A DNA stretch of 64,000 nt from Desmodesmus armatus. Its lineage: Eukaryota > Chlorophyta > Chlorophyceae > Sphaeropleales > Scenedesmaceae. The stretch lies in assembly GCA_007449985.2 (NCBI GenBank), contig VIIQ02000207.1, positions 87,902-151,901 of the forward strand. The letters are read 5' to 3'. A model generated the notes under the pieces. That model was not told the DNA's origin. It ran no database searches and saw nothing but the letters and a program-made list of their open reading frames with translations. Position numbers and translations under genes: made by a program. Below are positions 10,529 to 19,402 of the stretch, one piece after another; position 1 is the first letter of the stretch, and every line of letters starts with the position of its first letter.

Positions 10529-11590
10529 ATGGCTGTAAATAATAACAAGAACACACAGAATAACAATCAAAATGTTAAAGTTGTTGTCAATATGGAAGCA
10601 CCCAAAAGAAAAAGAAGGGCAGCACCCAAGAAGAAGTCCCAAGGGCAACCTCAAGAACTCGCTGATGTCCCCCTTATCAAGACACCTGCGATAGAACAAC
10701 CTTTCAATATGTCATCTGCTTATGGAAGACCACGACCACAACCTTGTGCTATGCCGTCGGCAATCACCATTCAAAATAGTAGCGGACTTCCTATTCCATC
10801 TTACTTTGAAACACCATATTCAAACATTACAGCAGCCATCAATTCTCACAGGGACGCTATGAGAGTTGAAATGGAAGATTTAAAGAATGAATTGGCTTCA
10901 CAAGCAACCAACGCTCAACATTTAGCAAACATAAAAAGTGCTATAAAGGGATTAGCAAACACTTATTCGGCTCAAGTGGATACAGCAGTAGCCAACCCAA
11001 GTGCTTTCACTCCACCACAGACATCCAGCGACCCAGTCCAACCAGAAGGTGTTGTCCCCAATTACAATCCATCACAGGCGACTATACTAGAAGCAAATGA
11101 ATTGAATAGTGTTATGGAAACTCCACAACCAGTATCTCGTGATAGTGATGTTGTTGAAACTCCACCACCAGTATCTCGTGATAGTGATGTTGTTGAAACT
11201 CCACCACCAGTGAAAGAATATGATGATGAAAACTATGATGGAAATGAAATCACAAGTTTAATGAGTGATATTAGTGATTGGATGAAAAAGATAGAGAGTG
11301 GAAAGAAGACCATTCAAAAATATGAAAAAATGGATACTTCAGATGGTAGGCAAATATATAGGTTAAAAAAGTTCTGTGATAATGTCAATTCCTTACAAAC
11401 CAAAATTGAAGATGCTGAAAAGAGGTTGAGTGAATTACAAGGCACAAAATCGTTTGTATCTTCTATGGGACGAAGATTTGAGGGGGCATCATCTTCAAGT
11501 ATTAGAAATCGTCCTCAATCTATGGGTGGAAGTGTTGTAATTAATCCCATATATGAAGGAAGTGATTTGAGTGCCGTATTTCCACAATAA
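10529..11590 (+). CDS. Hypothetical viral protein with basic N-terminus and proline-rich repeats
   Basis: 353 residues, open, directly upstream of the MCP (40 bp gap). Residues about 25-40 are strongly basic (PKRKRRAAPKKK), a possible nuclear localisation or DNA-binding patch. A helical region follows (residues 105-150), then at about 205-230 the PPPVSRDSDVVET unit occurs in near-identical tandem copies, then a Lys/Glu-rich coiled coil (residues 240-310) and a Ser-rich tail. The family is not recognised. The position next to the MCP and the DNA-binding-like N-terminus suggest an internal or core virion protein, but this is inference. Confidence 0.72.
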   Translation: MAVNNNKNTQNNNQNVKVVVNMEAPKRKRRAAPKKKSQGQPQELADVPLIKTPAIEQPFNMSSAYGRPRPQPCAMPSAITIQNSSGLPIPSYFETPYSNITAAINSHRDAMRVEMEDLKNELASQATNAQHLANIKSAIKGLANTYSAQVDTAVANPSAFTPPQTSSDPVQPEGVVPNYNPSQATILEANELNSVMETPQPVSRDSDVVETPPPVSRDSDVVETPPPVKEYDDENYDGNEITSLMSDISDWMKKIESGKKTIQKYEKMDTSDGRQIYRLKKFCDNVNSLQTKIEDAEKRLSELQGTKSFVSSMGRRFEGASSSSIRNRPQSMGGSVVINPIYEGSDLSAVFPQ

Positions 11591-11630
11591 TGTTGTCTTT
11601 AAATTTTTTTTGTAAAGTAAGAGTATAGAT

Positions 11631-13093
11631 ATGTCATCGTATCCAAAAAGTTTTCAATACTACTTGACAAGGCTTAACAATTTCAATAGGCAAAAGTATC
11701 GCCTTCAAACTCTTGCTAATACTTCTTTCAATCCTCAAGAGCAAATCGTCATTCAACTACCTAAACCTTTGGGTAGAACAACGCAATAAGCGTTAGTGGT
11801 TGGGGAACTCCGTTCCCATAGCCCCTCCTTGATAGGGGGTTATTGGGGGATTTATCCCCCAACTGCGACATTCTCAAATTGCTGGAAACTCCTTATAGGA
11901 ATACACTACCAAAGCGTGATAATGTGTATCACTGGGACAATCAGCAGCCAAGCCCTTAATGGGAAGGTTCAACGACTAAATGGGGATGGGTCTTTACAAG
12001 CTTAAGATATAGTCTTGCTTTTGTTGAAAGACAGAAGAAGAGACTGGAAGGTCTCCTTGATTTAAGCACTTTCACCCTCACTGGGCTACTATCCACGGAG
12101 GCTACTGCCGGAACAACCCCCTCTGTATATGCTCCTCCAATTGAAGAATTGGTTGAAAGTATTTATATTGAAATTGGGGGCGTCAGCATTCAATCTGGTA
12201 TGACACAATACGGCAACCTCTTCAACATCTTCCGTGATTTCCAACTATGGGATAAAAAGAAACTTCGTGGTATTCTTCAAAACGACAGCAACCCCTCCGC
12301 AACTGGAAACAGTAGCGTTCTAACAGAAAAACCCTTCGCAATCTACAATTGGTTGGGTTTCCTCGGTTCAGTCAAAGTCCTTGACACAACACTCCTACCC
12401 CCTGTAAAGGTATATATCCGCCTTGCCCCCAAGGGTGCTTTATCCATTGGTGGTGCTGTAGCTCCAACTGATTGGAAATATACCCTCACAAGCGTCAAGG
12501 GTTCAATTGATGTCCTTGACATCGCGGACCAAGTCTATTACAATATGGTCGCACAACGCCTCGCATCTGCCCCTCTTGAAATCCCCTTTGAAAACTTCAC
12601 AACTGTTATGGGGGGTTCTACCGCATCTGCCACACAATCTCTACGCTGGAGCACATCTGCTCATTGCTTAGAAAAAGTAATTGGAACTCTACTCCCAACT
12701 GACTACAACACCTCTTCAGCACACAATACCACAACTTGCCTTTCCAAATACTTTACACGCAAGGGTGATGCTGTAAGCACCTCCCAATGGTTTGTCAATG
12801 GTGTGCCTTATCCTTCTATTCCTCTTGACAACGCCACTGGTGAAGTAGCAATTGATACTTTCCATTCCCTCGGTGTAGCACAAGATGCCGTCAGCCAAAC
12901 CAACGAAAATATGGATACTCTCGCCAAGTTCAACGCAAATTTCTGGACGCACATTCACTCTTTCACCGTGCTTGATGACCCCAACAAACACCGCCTGTGT
13001 GGATTGGACGGCAGGGGCAATCAGATTATTGGGAATTGGCAAACAACAGGTTCGGCAGACGATATAATCCCATTGGTGTGGCTTCACCACTGA
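11631..13093 (+). CDS. Major capsid protein (double jelly-roll type), split by a group I intron
   Basis: Exon 1 is 11631-11762 (44 codons from ATG); exon 2 is 12047-13093. Removing the intron joins IVIQLP to EGLLDLSTFTLTG in frame and gives 392 residues. The product has the look of PLV/virophage MCPs: an early LP..LLDLSTFT strand, VESIYIEIGG, YNWLGFLGS, and a C-terminal GLDGRGNQIIGNWQTTG followed by PLVW. The MCP forms the trimeric capsomers of the icosahedral shell. The assignment rests on these motifs, on length and on the flanking ATPase and penton-like genes. The current stop (13091-13093) lies just where a second group I intron core begins, so the last few residues may really be encoded by a third exon near 13360-13380 or later. 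No inactivating change is seen in the coding part. Confidence 0.85.
11763..12046 (+). other. Group I intron in the MCP gene (284 nt, no homing endonuclease)
   Basis: All four conserved core elements are present: P-like AAATTGCTGGAAA (11876-11888), Q-like AATCAGCAGCCAAG (11939-11952), R GTTCAACGACTAAATG (11967-11982) and S AAGATATAGTC (12004-12014). P1 can be drawn between exon CTACCT (ending 11762) and intron GGGTAG, with the required U-G pair at the splice site. P10 pairs the first six bases of exon 2 (GAAGGT) with ACCTTT just before the internal guide. The intron ends in G, as required. Splicing restores the capsid frame exactly. No protein-coding potential. It should self-splice from the capsid mRNA; subgroup not determined. 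Confidence 0.9.
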
Positions 13094-13375
13094 AGTCTGT
13101 TGAGGATTGGGAACAACAAAATGGTGAGCAACTTTGCCATAAAATGCTTTTAGAAAGCAAGTAGTCAAAATGACTGCGACATTCTCAAATTGCGAGGACA
13201 TCCTTACAAAGTAGATTACCAAAGTGTAAAAACATCTACTCTTGGATAATTCGCAGCCAAACCCTTTAAAGGGAAGGTTCAACGACTAAATGAGAATGGG
13301 TCTTTATAGGCTTAAGATATAGTCTGTCCCTATAAGCAAATATAGGGATTGAACGAGAGTTCGTCCTCTAAAAAA
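13084..13375 (+). other. Second group I intron core at the 3' end of the MCP gene
   Basis: Core elements match those of the first intron: P-like AAATTGCGAGGACA (13187-13200), Q-like AATTCGCAGCCAAA (13248-13261), an identical R GTTCAACGACTAAATG (13277-13292) and an identical S AAGATATAGTC (13314-13324). An 8-bp P9 hairpin (TCCCTATA/TATAGGGA) follows. The boundaries are not resolved: the 5' site should lie near 13075-13100 and the 3' site near 13350-13380, but I could not draw a P1 with a U-G pair as clear as in intron 1. Hence the exact C-terminus of the capsid protein is uncertain. No endonuclease ORF. Confidence 0.8.
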
Positions 13376-13457
13376 AGTGAATGTATTGATTAAACCTCCT
13401 CCCATATTGCGATTAATACACCTCCTTTTTGAATATTAGTATTATAGATGATACTTA

Positions 13458-13637
13458 ATGGACGCCAAATATGTTAGGAAACAAAATAGGGAAAAAAATA
13501 GAAAGTATTACTGGCGTAATCGTGATAAGATATTAGCAAAAAAAAGCAAAATACCACGACCTGTAATAAAAATGATGGGAAGACCAGTGTTTAGGATAAT
13601 TCGTTTTGACACTCCGCGTCTTTTATTCTTTGAGTAG
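13458..13637 (+). CDS. Small basic protein with NREK/NRDK motifs
   Basis: 59 residues from ATG to TAG. The N-terminal half is highly basic and aromatic (NREKNRKYYWRNRDKI), like the short Tyr/Arg/Lys repeats in two other proteins of this element (19743-20132 and 22618-22878). It overlaps the 3' end of the minus-strand methyltransferase by about 47 bp, so its last third may be read-through. Nucleic-acid binding is a reasonable guess; no family named. Confidence 0.5.
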   Translation: MDAKYVRKQNREKNRKYYWRNRDKILAKKSKIPRPVIKMMGRPVFRIIRFDTPRLLFFE

Positions 13638-14376
13638 CAGTTTCAAAATACTTTTTGTCCAACTCATATCCTATAAAGTTTCTTTTGGTATTAACACACG
13701 CCACCCCTGTTGTTCCACTTCCCATTGTATTATCAAGCACAATGTTGACCTCATTCGTGTATGTCTTTATGAGCCACTCACATAGAGCAACAGGTTTCTG
13801 CGTGGGGTGGAGGCGTTGTTGTCTTGGTATGCTGATGATTGTTTTTGGAAACCTTTTTCCATCATTTTCATAAACTCTTTCCAATGTGTATTCCATCTTT
13901 GTAGCAGAATGTTGTTTAGTAAGATTGTCCGCTTTGTATTGCTTCAAGTATGGTTTGCTTTTCTCATATTGTGGATTGTATGTCGGCAAACTTTTGTAGA
14001 ACACCAACAAGTTTTCATAAGAACGCAATGGTTTCTTTTTGGAGTTGAAAAAATCACTCCATTTTTGTCTATCCCATATCAACTCATACCTAAAATACTT
14101 TCTATTAGCAACTATAAAGTCAGTCGTAAAAGGTTGGCAACTAAAAAGCACAATCGCTCCATTGTCCTTGATGATGCGGTTGTATTCCTTAAAGAGTTCA
14201 TCAAGGGGCAACACGCAATCCCATTTATTCGCAGTTATTCCATAGGGCAAGTCTGTGAGTATCATATCAATTGATTTGTCCGCTATTGTCTTCAATCCCT
14301 TCTCTCCCAAGCAGTCCTCGTTCAGCAGTTGATATTCTTTCTTTAGCGATGTTGAAGTATTCTCCATTAAGTTCAT
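13591..14376 (-). CDS. DNA adenine (N6) methyltransferase, beta class, copy 2
   Basis: 261 residues. Motif IV comes first (DLPYG, residues about 43-47, in place of the usual DPPY) and the SAM-binding motif I last (LDNTMGSGTTGVACVNTKR, about residue 210), the order of beta-class N6 methyltransferases (N6_N4_Mtase fold). Between them are the FRYELIWD strand and a variable recognition region. It would methylate adenine in a specific short site on viral and possibly host DNA. No restriction nuclease lies beside it, so self-marking or evasion of host or giant-virus restriction is a more likely role than a restriction-modification pair. It is downstream of and overlaps its paralogue by about 110 bp. 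A second Met follows three residues after the first. Confidence 0.9.
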   Translation of the reverse strand: MNLMENTSTSLKKEYQLLNEDCLGEKGLKTIADKSIDMILTDLPYGITANKWDCVLPLDELFKEYNRIIKDNGAIVLFSCQPFTTDFIVANRKYFRYELIWDRQKWSDFFNSKKKPLRSYENLLVFYKSLPTYNPQYEKSKPYLKQYKADNLTKQHSATKMEYTLERVYENDGKRFPKTIISIPRQQRLHPTQKPVALCEWLIKTYTNEVNIVLDNTMGSGTTGVACVNTKRNFIGYELDKKYFETATQRIKDAECQNELS

Positions 14377-15040
14377 ATCCTATAAAGTTTCTTTTAGTAT
14401 TAACACACGCCACCCCTGTTGTTCCACTTCCCATTGTATTATCAAGCACAATGTTGCCCTCATTCGTGTATGTCTTTATGAGCCACTCACATAGGGCAAC
14501 AGGTTTCTGCGTGGGGTGTTTTCCTTTGTCTTGCTTGAATGGAAGGATTGTTAAAGGAAATCGTCCATTGTATTCTCTTACGCTTTCATAGAACTTGAAG
14601 TTCTCCCTTTGATGCTCTCCTTTTTTCCCATTCGTATTATCCCTTGTATATTTGTTCCCTTCTCTCATTTGTTGGTTATATGTCGGTTTCTTTTTATAAA
14701 AGACATAGATGTTCTCGTGTGATGGAAGTGGTTTTACTCTTGCGTGAAGAAAATTACAAGACCGTGTTTTATCCCAAATTAATTCATAACGGAAATGCTT
14801 TTGATTTGCTTGGATAAGTTCCAAAGCAAAAGGCATTTTCCCAAATAGAACAATTGCTCCATTGTCCTTAATGATACGATTGTATTGTTTCCACAATTCA
14901 TCAATCGGCAACACCTTGTCCAAACTAATTTCTGTAATCCCATACGGCAAGTCGCAGAGTATCATATCAGTTGACTTGGACGCAATTTTACAAAGTCCAT
15001 TTTCACCAAGGCAGTCTTCATTATGTAGTTCAATCATCAT
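14267..15040 (-). CDS. DNA adenine (N6) methyltransferase, beta class, copy 1
   Basis: 257 residues, open, with DLPYG (about residue 33) and the C-terminal SAM motif DNTMGSGTTG. It is paralogous to the gene just downstream. The C-terminal block is almost identical at DNA level (145 bp, three differences: 14374-14518 versus 13665-13809), whereas the central recognition region is strongly diverged, so the two enzymes probably recognise different sites. The start codon is 23 bp from that of the divergent gene at 15064, implying a shared AT-rich promoter. Confidence 0.9.
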   Translation of the reverse strand: MMIELHNEDCLGENGLCKIASKSTDMILCDLPYGITEISLDKVLPIDELWKQYNRIIKDNGAIVLFGKMPFALELIQANQKHFRYELIWDKTRSCNFLHARVKPLPSHENIYVFYKKKPTYNQQMREGNKYTRDNTNGKKGEHQRENFKFYESVREYNGRFPLTILPFKQDKGKHPTQKPVALCEWLIKTYTNEGNIVLDNTMGSGTTGVACVNTKRNFIGYELNGEYFNIAKERISTAERGLLGREGIEDNSGQIN

Positions 15041-15063
15041 ATAATCTTAATATATAGTATAAA

Positions 15064-15414
15064 ATGAACACAGGAACGCCAACTGGAAATGCTCATTACA
15101 CAGCACAACGACGACTTGACCCTGAACCCAATTATAGCAAAATGACTAACCCACAAAACAAGCAAACATACAGGGAAACCAATAAGACTTTTACTGATAG
15201 GGGGTCAGCACGACCTTGGTGTGAAAGGACACTCATTTATGACCCAGCACGAATTGTCAGTCCCACCAATAAGTTTGGTGTCAAATTTATTGACCCAATT
15301 GACGAAACCACACGATACGCCCCTGCTGGAATGTTAGGGCAAAATCTTCCAAAGCCCATTGTAGGTTCTCACCCTACAACACTTTCATTTGTCAATCAAA
15401 ACAACATAATTTAA
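15064..15414 (+). CDS. Hypothetical viral protein (116 aa)
   Basis: Open frame with ATG just after a TATA-like stretch (15045-15060), divergent from the methyltransferase. Polar and Asn/Thr/Pro-rich, without membrane segment or recognised domain. Features include a single Cys (PWCERTLIYDP) and a C-terminal hydrophobic patch. Lying in the structural half of the element, it may be a minor virion protein, but nothing in the sequence shows this. Confidence 0.6.
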   Translation: MNTGTPTGNAHYTAQRRLDPEPNYSKMTNPQNKQTYRETNKTFTDRGSARPWCERTLIYDPARIVSPTNKFGVKFIDPIDETTRYAPAGMLGQNLPKPIVGSHPTTLSFVNQNNII

Positions 15415-15475
15415 ACTCAATAACACTTTCTTAACTTGTGAATATGTGTATTAATTTGTGATGTTATATTAACAA

Positions 15476-16026
15476 ATGGAAGAACAAAAACAAAAAAGGC
15501 AACTTACAGAAGCCCAATTGAAAGCATTAGCAGAAGGGAGGAAACGCTCAATGGAAACTCGCAAAAAGAAAGGAGAAATAACAAAGACAATCAAACAAGA
15601 AGCAAAAGAAAAACTGGAGAAGACATACAACGAGGTTGTCGCAAAAAGAAAAGTGAAACAAGTAAGGGAACAAATGAAAAAGGTTGAAGTTGTTGATGAG
15701 GATGAGCCGACTGATGCTGAAGACGAAGAACCTGTGAATAAGCGTGGGGGCAAGACCCCACACGACGGAAAGAAAAAAGGGGGTAATGGGGGTAGGGAGA
15801 TGCTCCCTAACAATCCCCCTCCACAAGACCCAACTTTAAGCAACTTTATTACAAAGCAAAGTTGGAAAGGCTTTCGGCAGCCCAGCAACAACAACAGACA
15901 CAGTATCAATATGCCCAAGCACCACCTCAAATACACGCTTACGATGTAGCAAAGCAAAACCTCGCTCAAACTGCTAATAACGAAGATTTTAAATACGCTT
16001 TCAAGTCAATATTCCCTACTGGATAA
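15476..16026 (+). pseudogene. Hypothetical Lys/Glu-rich viral protein with a frameshift
   Basis: The ATG frame runs to 15949, but from about 15840 a different frame gives a more natural sequence: Lys/Leu helix, a Gln run (QQQQQTQYQYAQ), then NNEDFKYAFKSIFPTG and TAA at 16024-16026. A single indel near 15839 would join the two. The N-terminal 80 residues form a highly charged helix (KRQLTEAQLKALAEGRKRS). The acidic centre (DEDEPTDAEDEEP) precedes a Gly/Lys-rich loop. No family recognised; its place just before the ATPase suggests virion morphogenesis. Confidence 0.55.
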
Positions 16027-16050
16027 TTCCTATGTATATAGTAAGTTAAT

Positions 16051-16957
16051 TTGAAAAATGTGAAAGTGCCTGAAATCCCCAATAACACCCCTGTATATCT
16101 TTCACGAAAAGTCCCAAAGAAAGCATTTCCATTACACTTGTTGTCTGCTGTAATTGGTGGGCGGGGGTCGGGGAAAAGCTCTCTGGCTCTTAAACTGATA
16201 AACTGGTATTTAAGCACAAAGTCTTTTGATAGAATTATTCTATTTTCAACAACAGCACACAAAGATGCTTAAATGAAGCACTTTATAAGCGAATGTGAGA
16301 AAAGTGATGATGTTGATATAGTCCATTATCAACACTTTAGTCCTGCCGACTTACAACTTGAAATGGAACGAATGGACGATGATATTAAGGAATATAGAAA
16401 GTATATCCAATACCTTGATGTGTGGAAGAAGTTTAAGAAAGTGAAAGATGTTGAAGAAATGACAATGGACGAACTCGTATTGTTGGAAGAATGTGATTTC
16501 CGCAAACCAGAAACGGACTTTAAAAATGGTTTTCCTTGCTTCTTGGTTGTCTTTGATGACTGCGTTGGCGAGAAGGTTTTTAACCCTAATATGACTGGTG
16601 TAGGTAATAAACTGCTGATATCACACAGACATTATAGTTCATCGGTGCTGATTTTGAGCCAGACCTTCACATCATTCTTAGCAAAACCCAGGCTAAAAAC
16701 CCCTTAGAAATAATAACATAGGGTTATGGTGTTTGTCTGGAACAAAATGTGATAAAACTATGAAAGAGATTGCTGATGATGTTTCATCAAAAGTGTCGCC
16801 AAAACTTTTTGTGAAAGCGTGGAAGTATGCCACGAAGGACAAGTATAACTTTTTCGTTTGTGATTACGACTGTCCTAACGATGATTGGAGATTTAGGATT
16901 AACTTTGACAAACTCCTACAATTTACAGAAAATGATGCGTCGGCAGAAGAACTTTAA
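16051..16957 (+). pseudogene. DNA-packaging ATPase (FtsK/HerA, A32-like), broken
   Basis: Walker A is clear: GGRGSGKSSLALKLI, about residue 30. Walker B is FLVVFDDC near 16540-16560, and a sensor-like ILSQTFTS follows. This is the genome-packaging ATPase conserved across PLVs, virophages and giant viruses. Three lesions: the frame begins with TTG (an ATG-to-TTG change would explain it), an in-frame TAA stands at 16270-16272 where Gln would fit, and one extra base near 16703-16706 shifts the frame before GLWCLSGTKCDK. The frame then runs to 16957. The total would be about 300 residues, normal for the family. As it stands it cannot make a full protein. Confidence 0.88.
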
Positions 16958-16980
16958 TTTTTTATTATAGCATATTAAAA

Positions 16981-17293
16981 ATGACAAAATCACAAAGAGA
17001 GATTTACAAGGAAGCAATTTTGAAGGACTTTCCTAAACTTGCTGAAATCCCCAGCGTGATTGATACTATGCTTGACCTTTATGAAGCCGACCCTGACAAG
17101 TTTAAACAAATGGTGAAAGATGATATGAAAAAGAAAAACAAGAAAAAGAAAAAGACCGACACACAACAACAAGCCGTTGAAGAATACAACCCAGAAAAAT
17201 ATACGATTACTTGTATCAGCAAGGAAGTCCCTGACTGTGATTGTAGAAGAACCCAATGAAAATATATCCATTAACAATATAGATAATGAGTAA
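16981..17293 (+). pseudogene. Small charged viral protein, probably frameshifted
   Basis: ATG at 16981 is 23 bp after the ATPase stop. The frame gives an N-terminal helical segment (SQREIYKEAILKDFPKLAEIP) and a run of lysines (KKKNKKKKK), then stops at 17259. The alternative frame from about 17215 reads VIVEEPNENISINNIDNE to TAA at 17291-17293, a more natural acidic tail. One indel would join them. No family recognised. Confidence 0.5.
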
Positions 17294-17591
17294 AGTAAAG
17301 CATCAACTAACATCAATCCATCTTATCCTATGTCGCAATTCCAAAACTTCAAAGAGTTCTGTGAGAAACGAGGTAAGCCTTTCAAGATGACACCTGATTA
17401 TTCCCATTACCACAACGTCATTCTTCGCAGTGGAAATAGGGTTGCTGGGACTGCTTCTGATGCTGTCTTCAATGTGTCCCTTCCAAATGACTTCTTCAAG
17501 TCTGCTGTGTTGAATGTGGAAACATTCGTAGCCAGTGGGACTGTATCAAGCCCAGACCTTTTGGAAACAGCATATTCAATCCATATTCCGC

Positions 17592-17605
17592 AACTCCTTC
17601 AACCA
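17592..17605 (+). repeat. SINE target-site duplication, left copy
   Basis: AACTCCTTCAACCA; the identical 14-mer lies at 17947-17960 on the other side of the SINE. Confidence 0.95.
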
Positions 17606-17946
17606 GCCCTGCCCTGGGCATGGCGTAAAACTGCTTGGGAGGTTGCCTTGTGAGCAGAAGGTTTGGGTTTCGAGTCCCACCCGCAGCAAGGTCTCTCTTT
17701 GGGGCATTGGCAACAATGTCCGTCTTACTGAGTGGCCTGTGTCCCTTGTGGGGCCTCAGTGAGGGGTAGAGGATTTGGGCACTTTGCCTCTACCAAGTGT
17801 CACCCCGTGTGATAATAATGCTTGGAGTGTGTGTCAGGAGGGGTAGACCCCGCCGTCCTTACAGGGCGTGAAGCCAATGGGAGGTAATCCTATGGCGTTA
17901 CTGGGTTAGGAGGGGGCCCTGAAGCATTATTATTATTATTATTATT
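17606..17946 (+). mobile_element. tRNA-derived SINE inserted into a viral gene
   Basis: 341 bp, more GC-rich than the surrounding viral DNA. The 5' part carries RNA polymerase III promoter elements of a tRNA: an A-box-like TGGCGTAAAACTG (17621-17633) and a B-box-like GGTTTCGAGTCC about 35 bp downstream. A non-tRNA body follows. The 3' end is a short (ATT)n tail, typical of several algal SINEs in place of poly(A). Perfect 14-bp duplications flank it. Retroposition needs a host LINE reverse transcriptase in trans, so the insertion happened after the virus entered the nuclear genome. The family name is not assigned. Confidence 0.92.
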
Positions 17947-17960
17947 AACTCCTTCAACCA
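17947..17960 (+). repeat. SINE target-site duplication, right copy
   Basis: AACTCCTTCAACCA, identical to 17592-17605; the viral reading frame resumes at 17961. Confidence 0.95.
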
Positions 17961-18258
17961 AAATCTTATGATACAATCACAAATGGATTGAGTGATTGTG
18001 TCCTTGTGAATGTGGGGGCATCATATCAAAATCCAGCATCAACATCTTCTCTTGGTGTTCCAATCACAGACCCTTCATTCTTCAATCACAAAATGCTAAA
18101 TGTCAAGTTCAAAACTGCTGGTGGAGATATGAATAGTGTTGGTGATTGGATAATGGTGCTGACTATATACGAAGTATCCAACGATGAAATATCTGTTTAG
18201 AATATAGAATGAAGTTGCTAAGGACATATTATTTGTATATATCCAGCAAAAAAGGAAT

Positions 18259-19047
18259 ATGGGCGACCCTCACTCGTATGATGTTGTCATTCCAGACCTT
18301 TTGTTAGAGAGTGAGAGTGATAAAGAAATCATCAAGGTGTCAATGTTAGACTTTTCGTGTTATTTCAACTGGTATTTAATTAATGATGGTTTTGATACAA
18401 TCACATTTCACAATGATATAACAAATGTGTCTAATTCCATTCAAATACCAGAGGGGAACTATTCCTATCAAAGTTTAGCACAAAAAATAACTCAATTGTA
18501 TCCCACCTGTTTGTGTCAATGGGACAAAGTGAAGAATAAATTGGTTTTCTCGTTCAGTCAGCAACATACGCTTATGTTTGATGGTATATCGTCCATCATT
18601 GGTTTTGATGTGGGAGAAACACCTACTGGGACAATCATATCATCATCAAGTCCAATGCGACCCCTTGAAACAACACACTTGGTGGTGAATGTTAATAACC
18701 TACCACCTTACAATGAAGCACTTACTTTAGATAATTTGAGTGATGATATACGACCAAGTAATATATTAGGGAGTGTATATGTTAATGCTCCTCCATTCCA
18801 ATTGGTTCATTATCAAAACCCTACGGATAATAATTATGGTGTTTTCACAAGTGATACAAAGTTGAACCGATTAAGCATTGAAATAACCAATCAAGATGGA
18901 GTGGTGCTTACTTACATTCCTGACCACTATATGACACTAAAAGTTGAGGTGTTTGAAATAGTTGATACACAATACAACGAGTTATGTGAAAGGGTTGATG
19001 GGATTAAGGCGGTGTTGGATCGCCTTTGGCTGACGAAAGCAATTTGA
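18259..19047 (+). CDS. Putative penton / minor capsid protein
   Basis: 262 residues, open. Beta-rich throughout, with a tyrosine/tryptophan motif after the N-terminal strand (DFSCYFNWYLIND), then QIPEGNYSYQSLAQKI. This 'I-x-x-G-x-Y-x-x-x-x-L' signature, followed by SSIIGFDVG, recurs in penton-type minor capsid proteins of Polinton-like viruses. C-terminal strands include LNRLSIEITNQDG. Role: capsid vertices. The position after the ATPase and jelly-roll gene agrees. The assignment rests on motif resemblance; a fibre-base protein is an alternative. A promoter-like AT-rich stretch precedes the ATG. Confidence 0.65.
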   Translation: MGDPHSYDVVIPDLLLESESDKEIIKVSMLDFSCYFNWYLINDGFDTITFHNDITNVSNSIQIPEGNYSYQSLAQKITQLYPTCLCQWDKVKNKLVFSFSQQHTLMFDGISSIIGFDVGETPTGTIISSSSPMRPLETTHLVVNVNNLPPYNEALTLDNLSDDIRPSNILGSVYVNAPPFQLVHYQNPTDNNYGVFTSDTKLNRLSIEITNQDGVVLTYIPDHYMTLKVEVFEIVDTQYNELCERVDGIKAVLDRLWLTKAI

Positions 19048-19099
19048 AAATATCCCCCTATGTTGCCTCCAAGATAAAATCTTCTTTTAAAGTATATAC

Positions 19100-19356
19100 A
19101 ATGGGATTTTTTGATGGAGTAAAACGCTTTTTCGGTCAAACTGGTAAAGTCATCAGGCGTGTGGGACAGGTGGGGCTTAACTTCGCAAAACCATCAGGGG
19201 CTTGCTATTTTGGCACACGGATTAGGTGAAGCCAGTGGAAATCCAACACTCAAAAACATCGGCAATATGGCGTTGATGGGGTCTGCCGCTGCGTCGACAC
19301 TCGGCGTTGGGAAAGATTACTTGGGCGCAGGGGGGACGGCTGCGAAGATAAGTTGA
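19100..19356 (+). pseudogene. Small amphipathic/hydrophobic viral protein with a frameshift
   Basis: ATG at 19100 opens MGFFDGVKRFFGQTGKVIRRVGQVG, an amphipathic basic N-terminus. Near 19190 a one-base change is needed to continue into GLAILAHGLGEASGNP and the hydrophobic MALMGSAAASTLGVG, ending near 19356. The joined product would be about 85 residues. Small Gly/Ala-rich amphipathic proteins beside capsid genes often interact with membranes or the inner capsid. No family named. Confidence 0.55.
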
Positions 19357-19402
19357 ACTTGATTAGTTTGTAAATTGTGTTATTTTTCTTATTTCATTGT
19401 AA

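Larger units (their letters stand above)
17330..18200 (+). pseudogene. Putative virion jelly-roll protein interrupted by a SINE
   Basis: The 5' part (17330-17605) and 3' part (17961-18200) are in the same frame once the 341-bp SINE and one copy of its 14-bp target duplication are removed, giving about 172 residues. The protein is beta-rich: an N-terminal HNVILRSGNR strand, VFNVSLP, VETFVASG, then a C-terminal VKFKTAGG and WIMVLTIYE. A single jelly-roll minor capsid or cement protein fits the composition and the neighbours (ATPase upstream, penton-like gene downstream), but the family is not identified. With the SINE in place it reads into a stop at 17651-17653. Confidence 0.75.

Noticed and set aside
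12716..13282. 188-residue minus-strand frame
   Set aside because: Antisense of the MCP and of the second group I intron; no family resemblance.
13591..15040. Complete restriction-modification system
   Set aside because: Both genes are methyltransferases; no nuclease motif in the neighbouring frames.
15469..15969. 166-residue minus-strand frame rich in Leu, Phe and Ser
   Set aside because: Shadow of the Lys/Glu-rich plus-strand gene 15476-16026.
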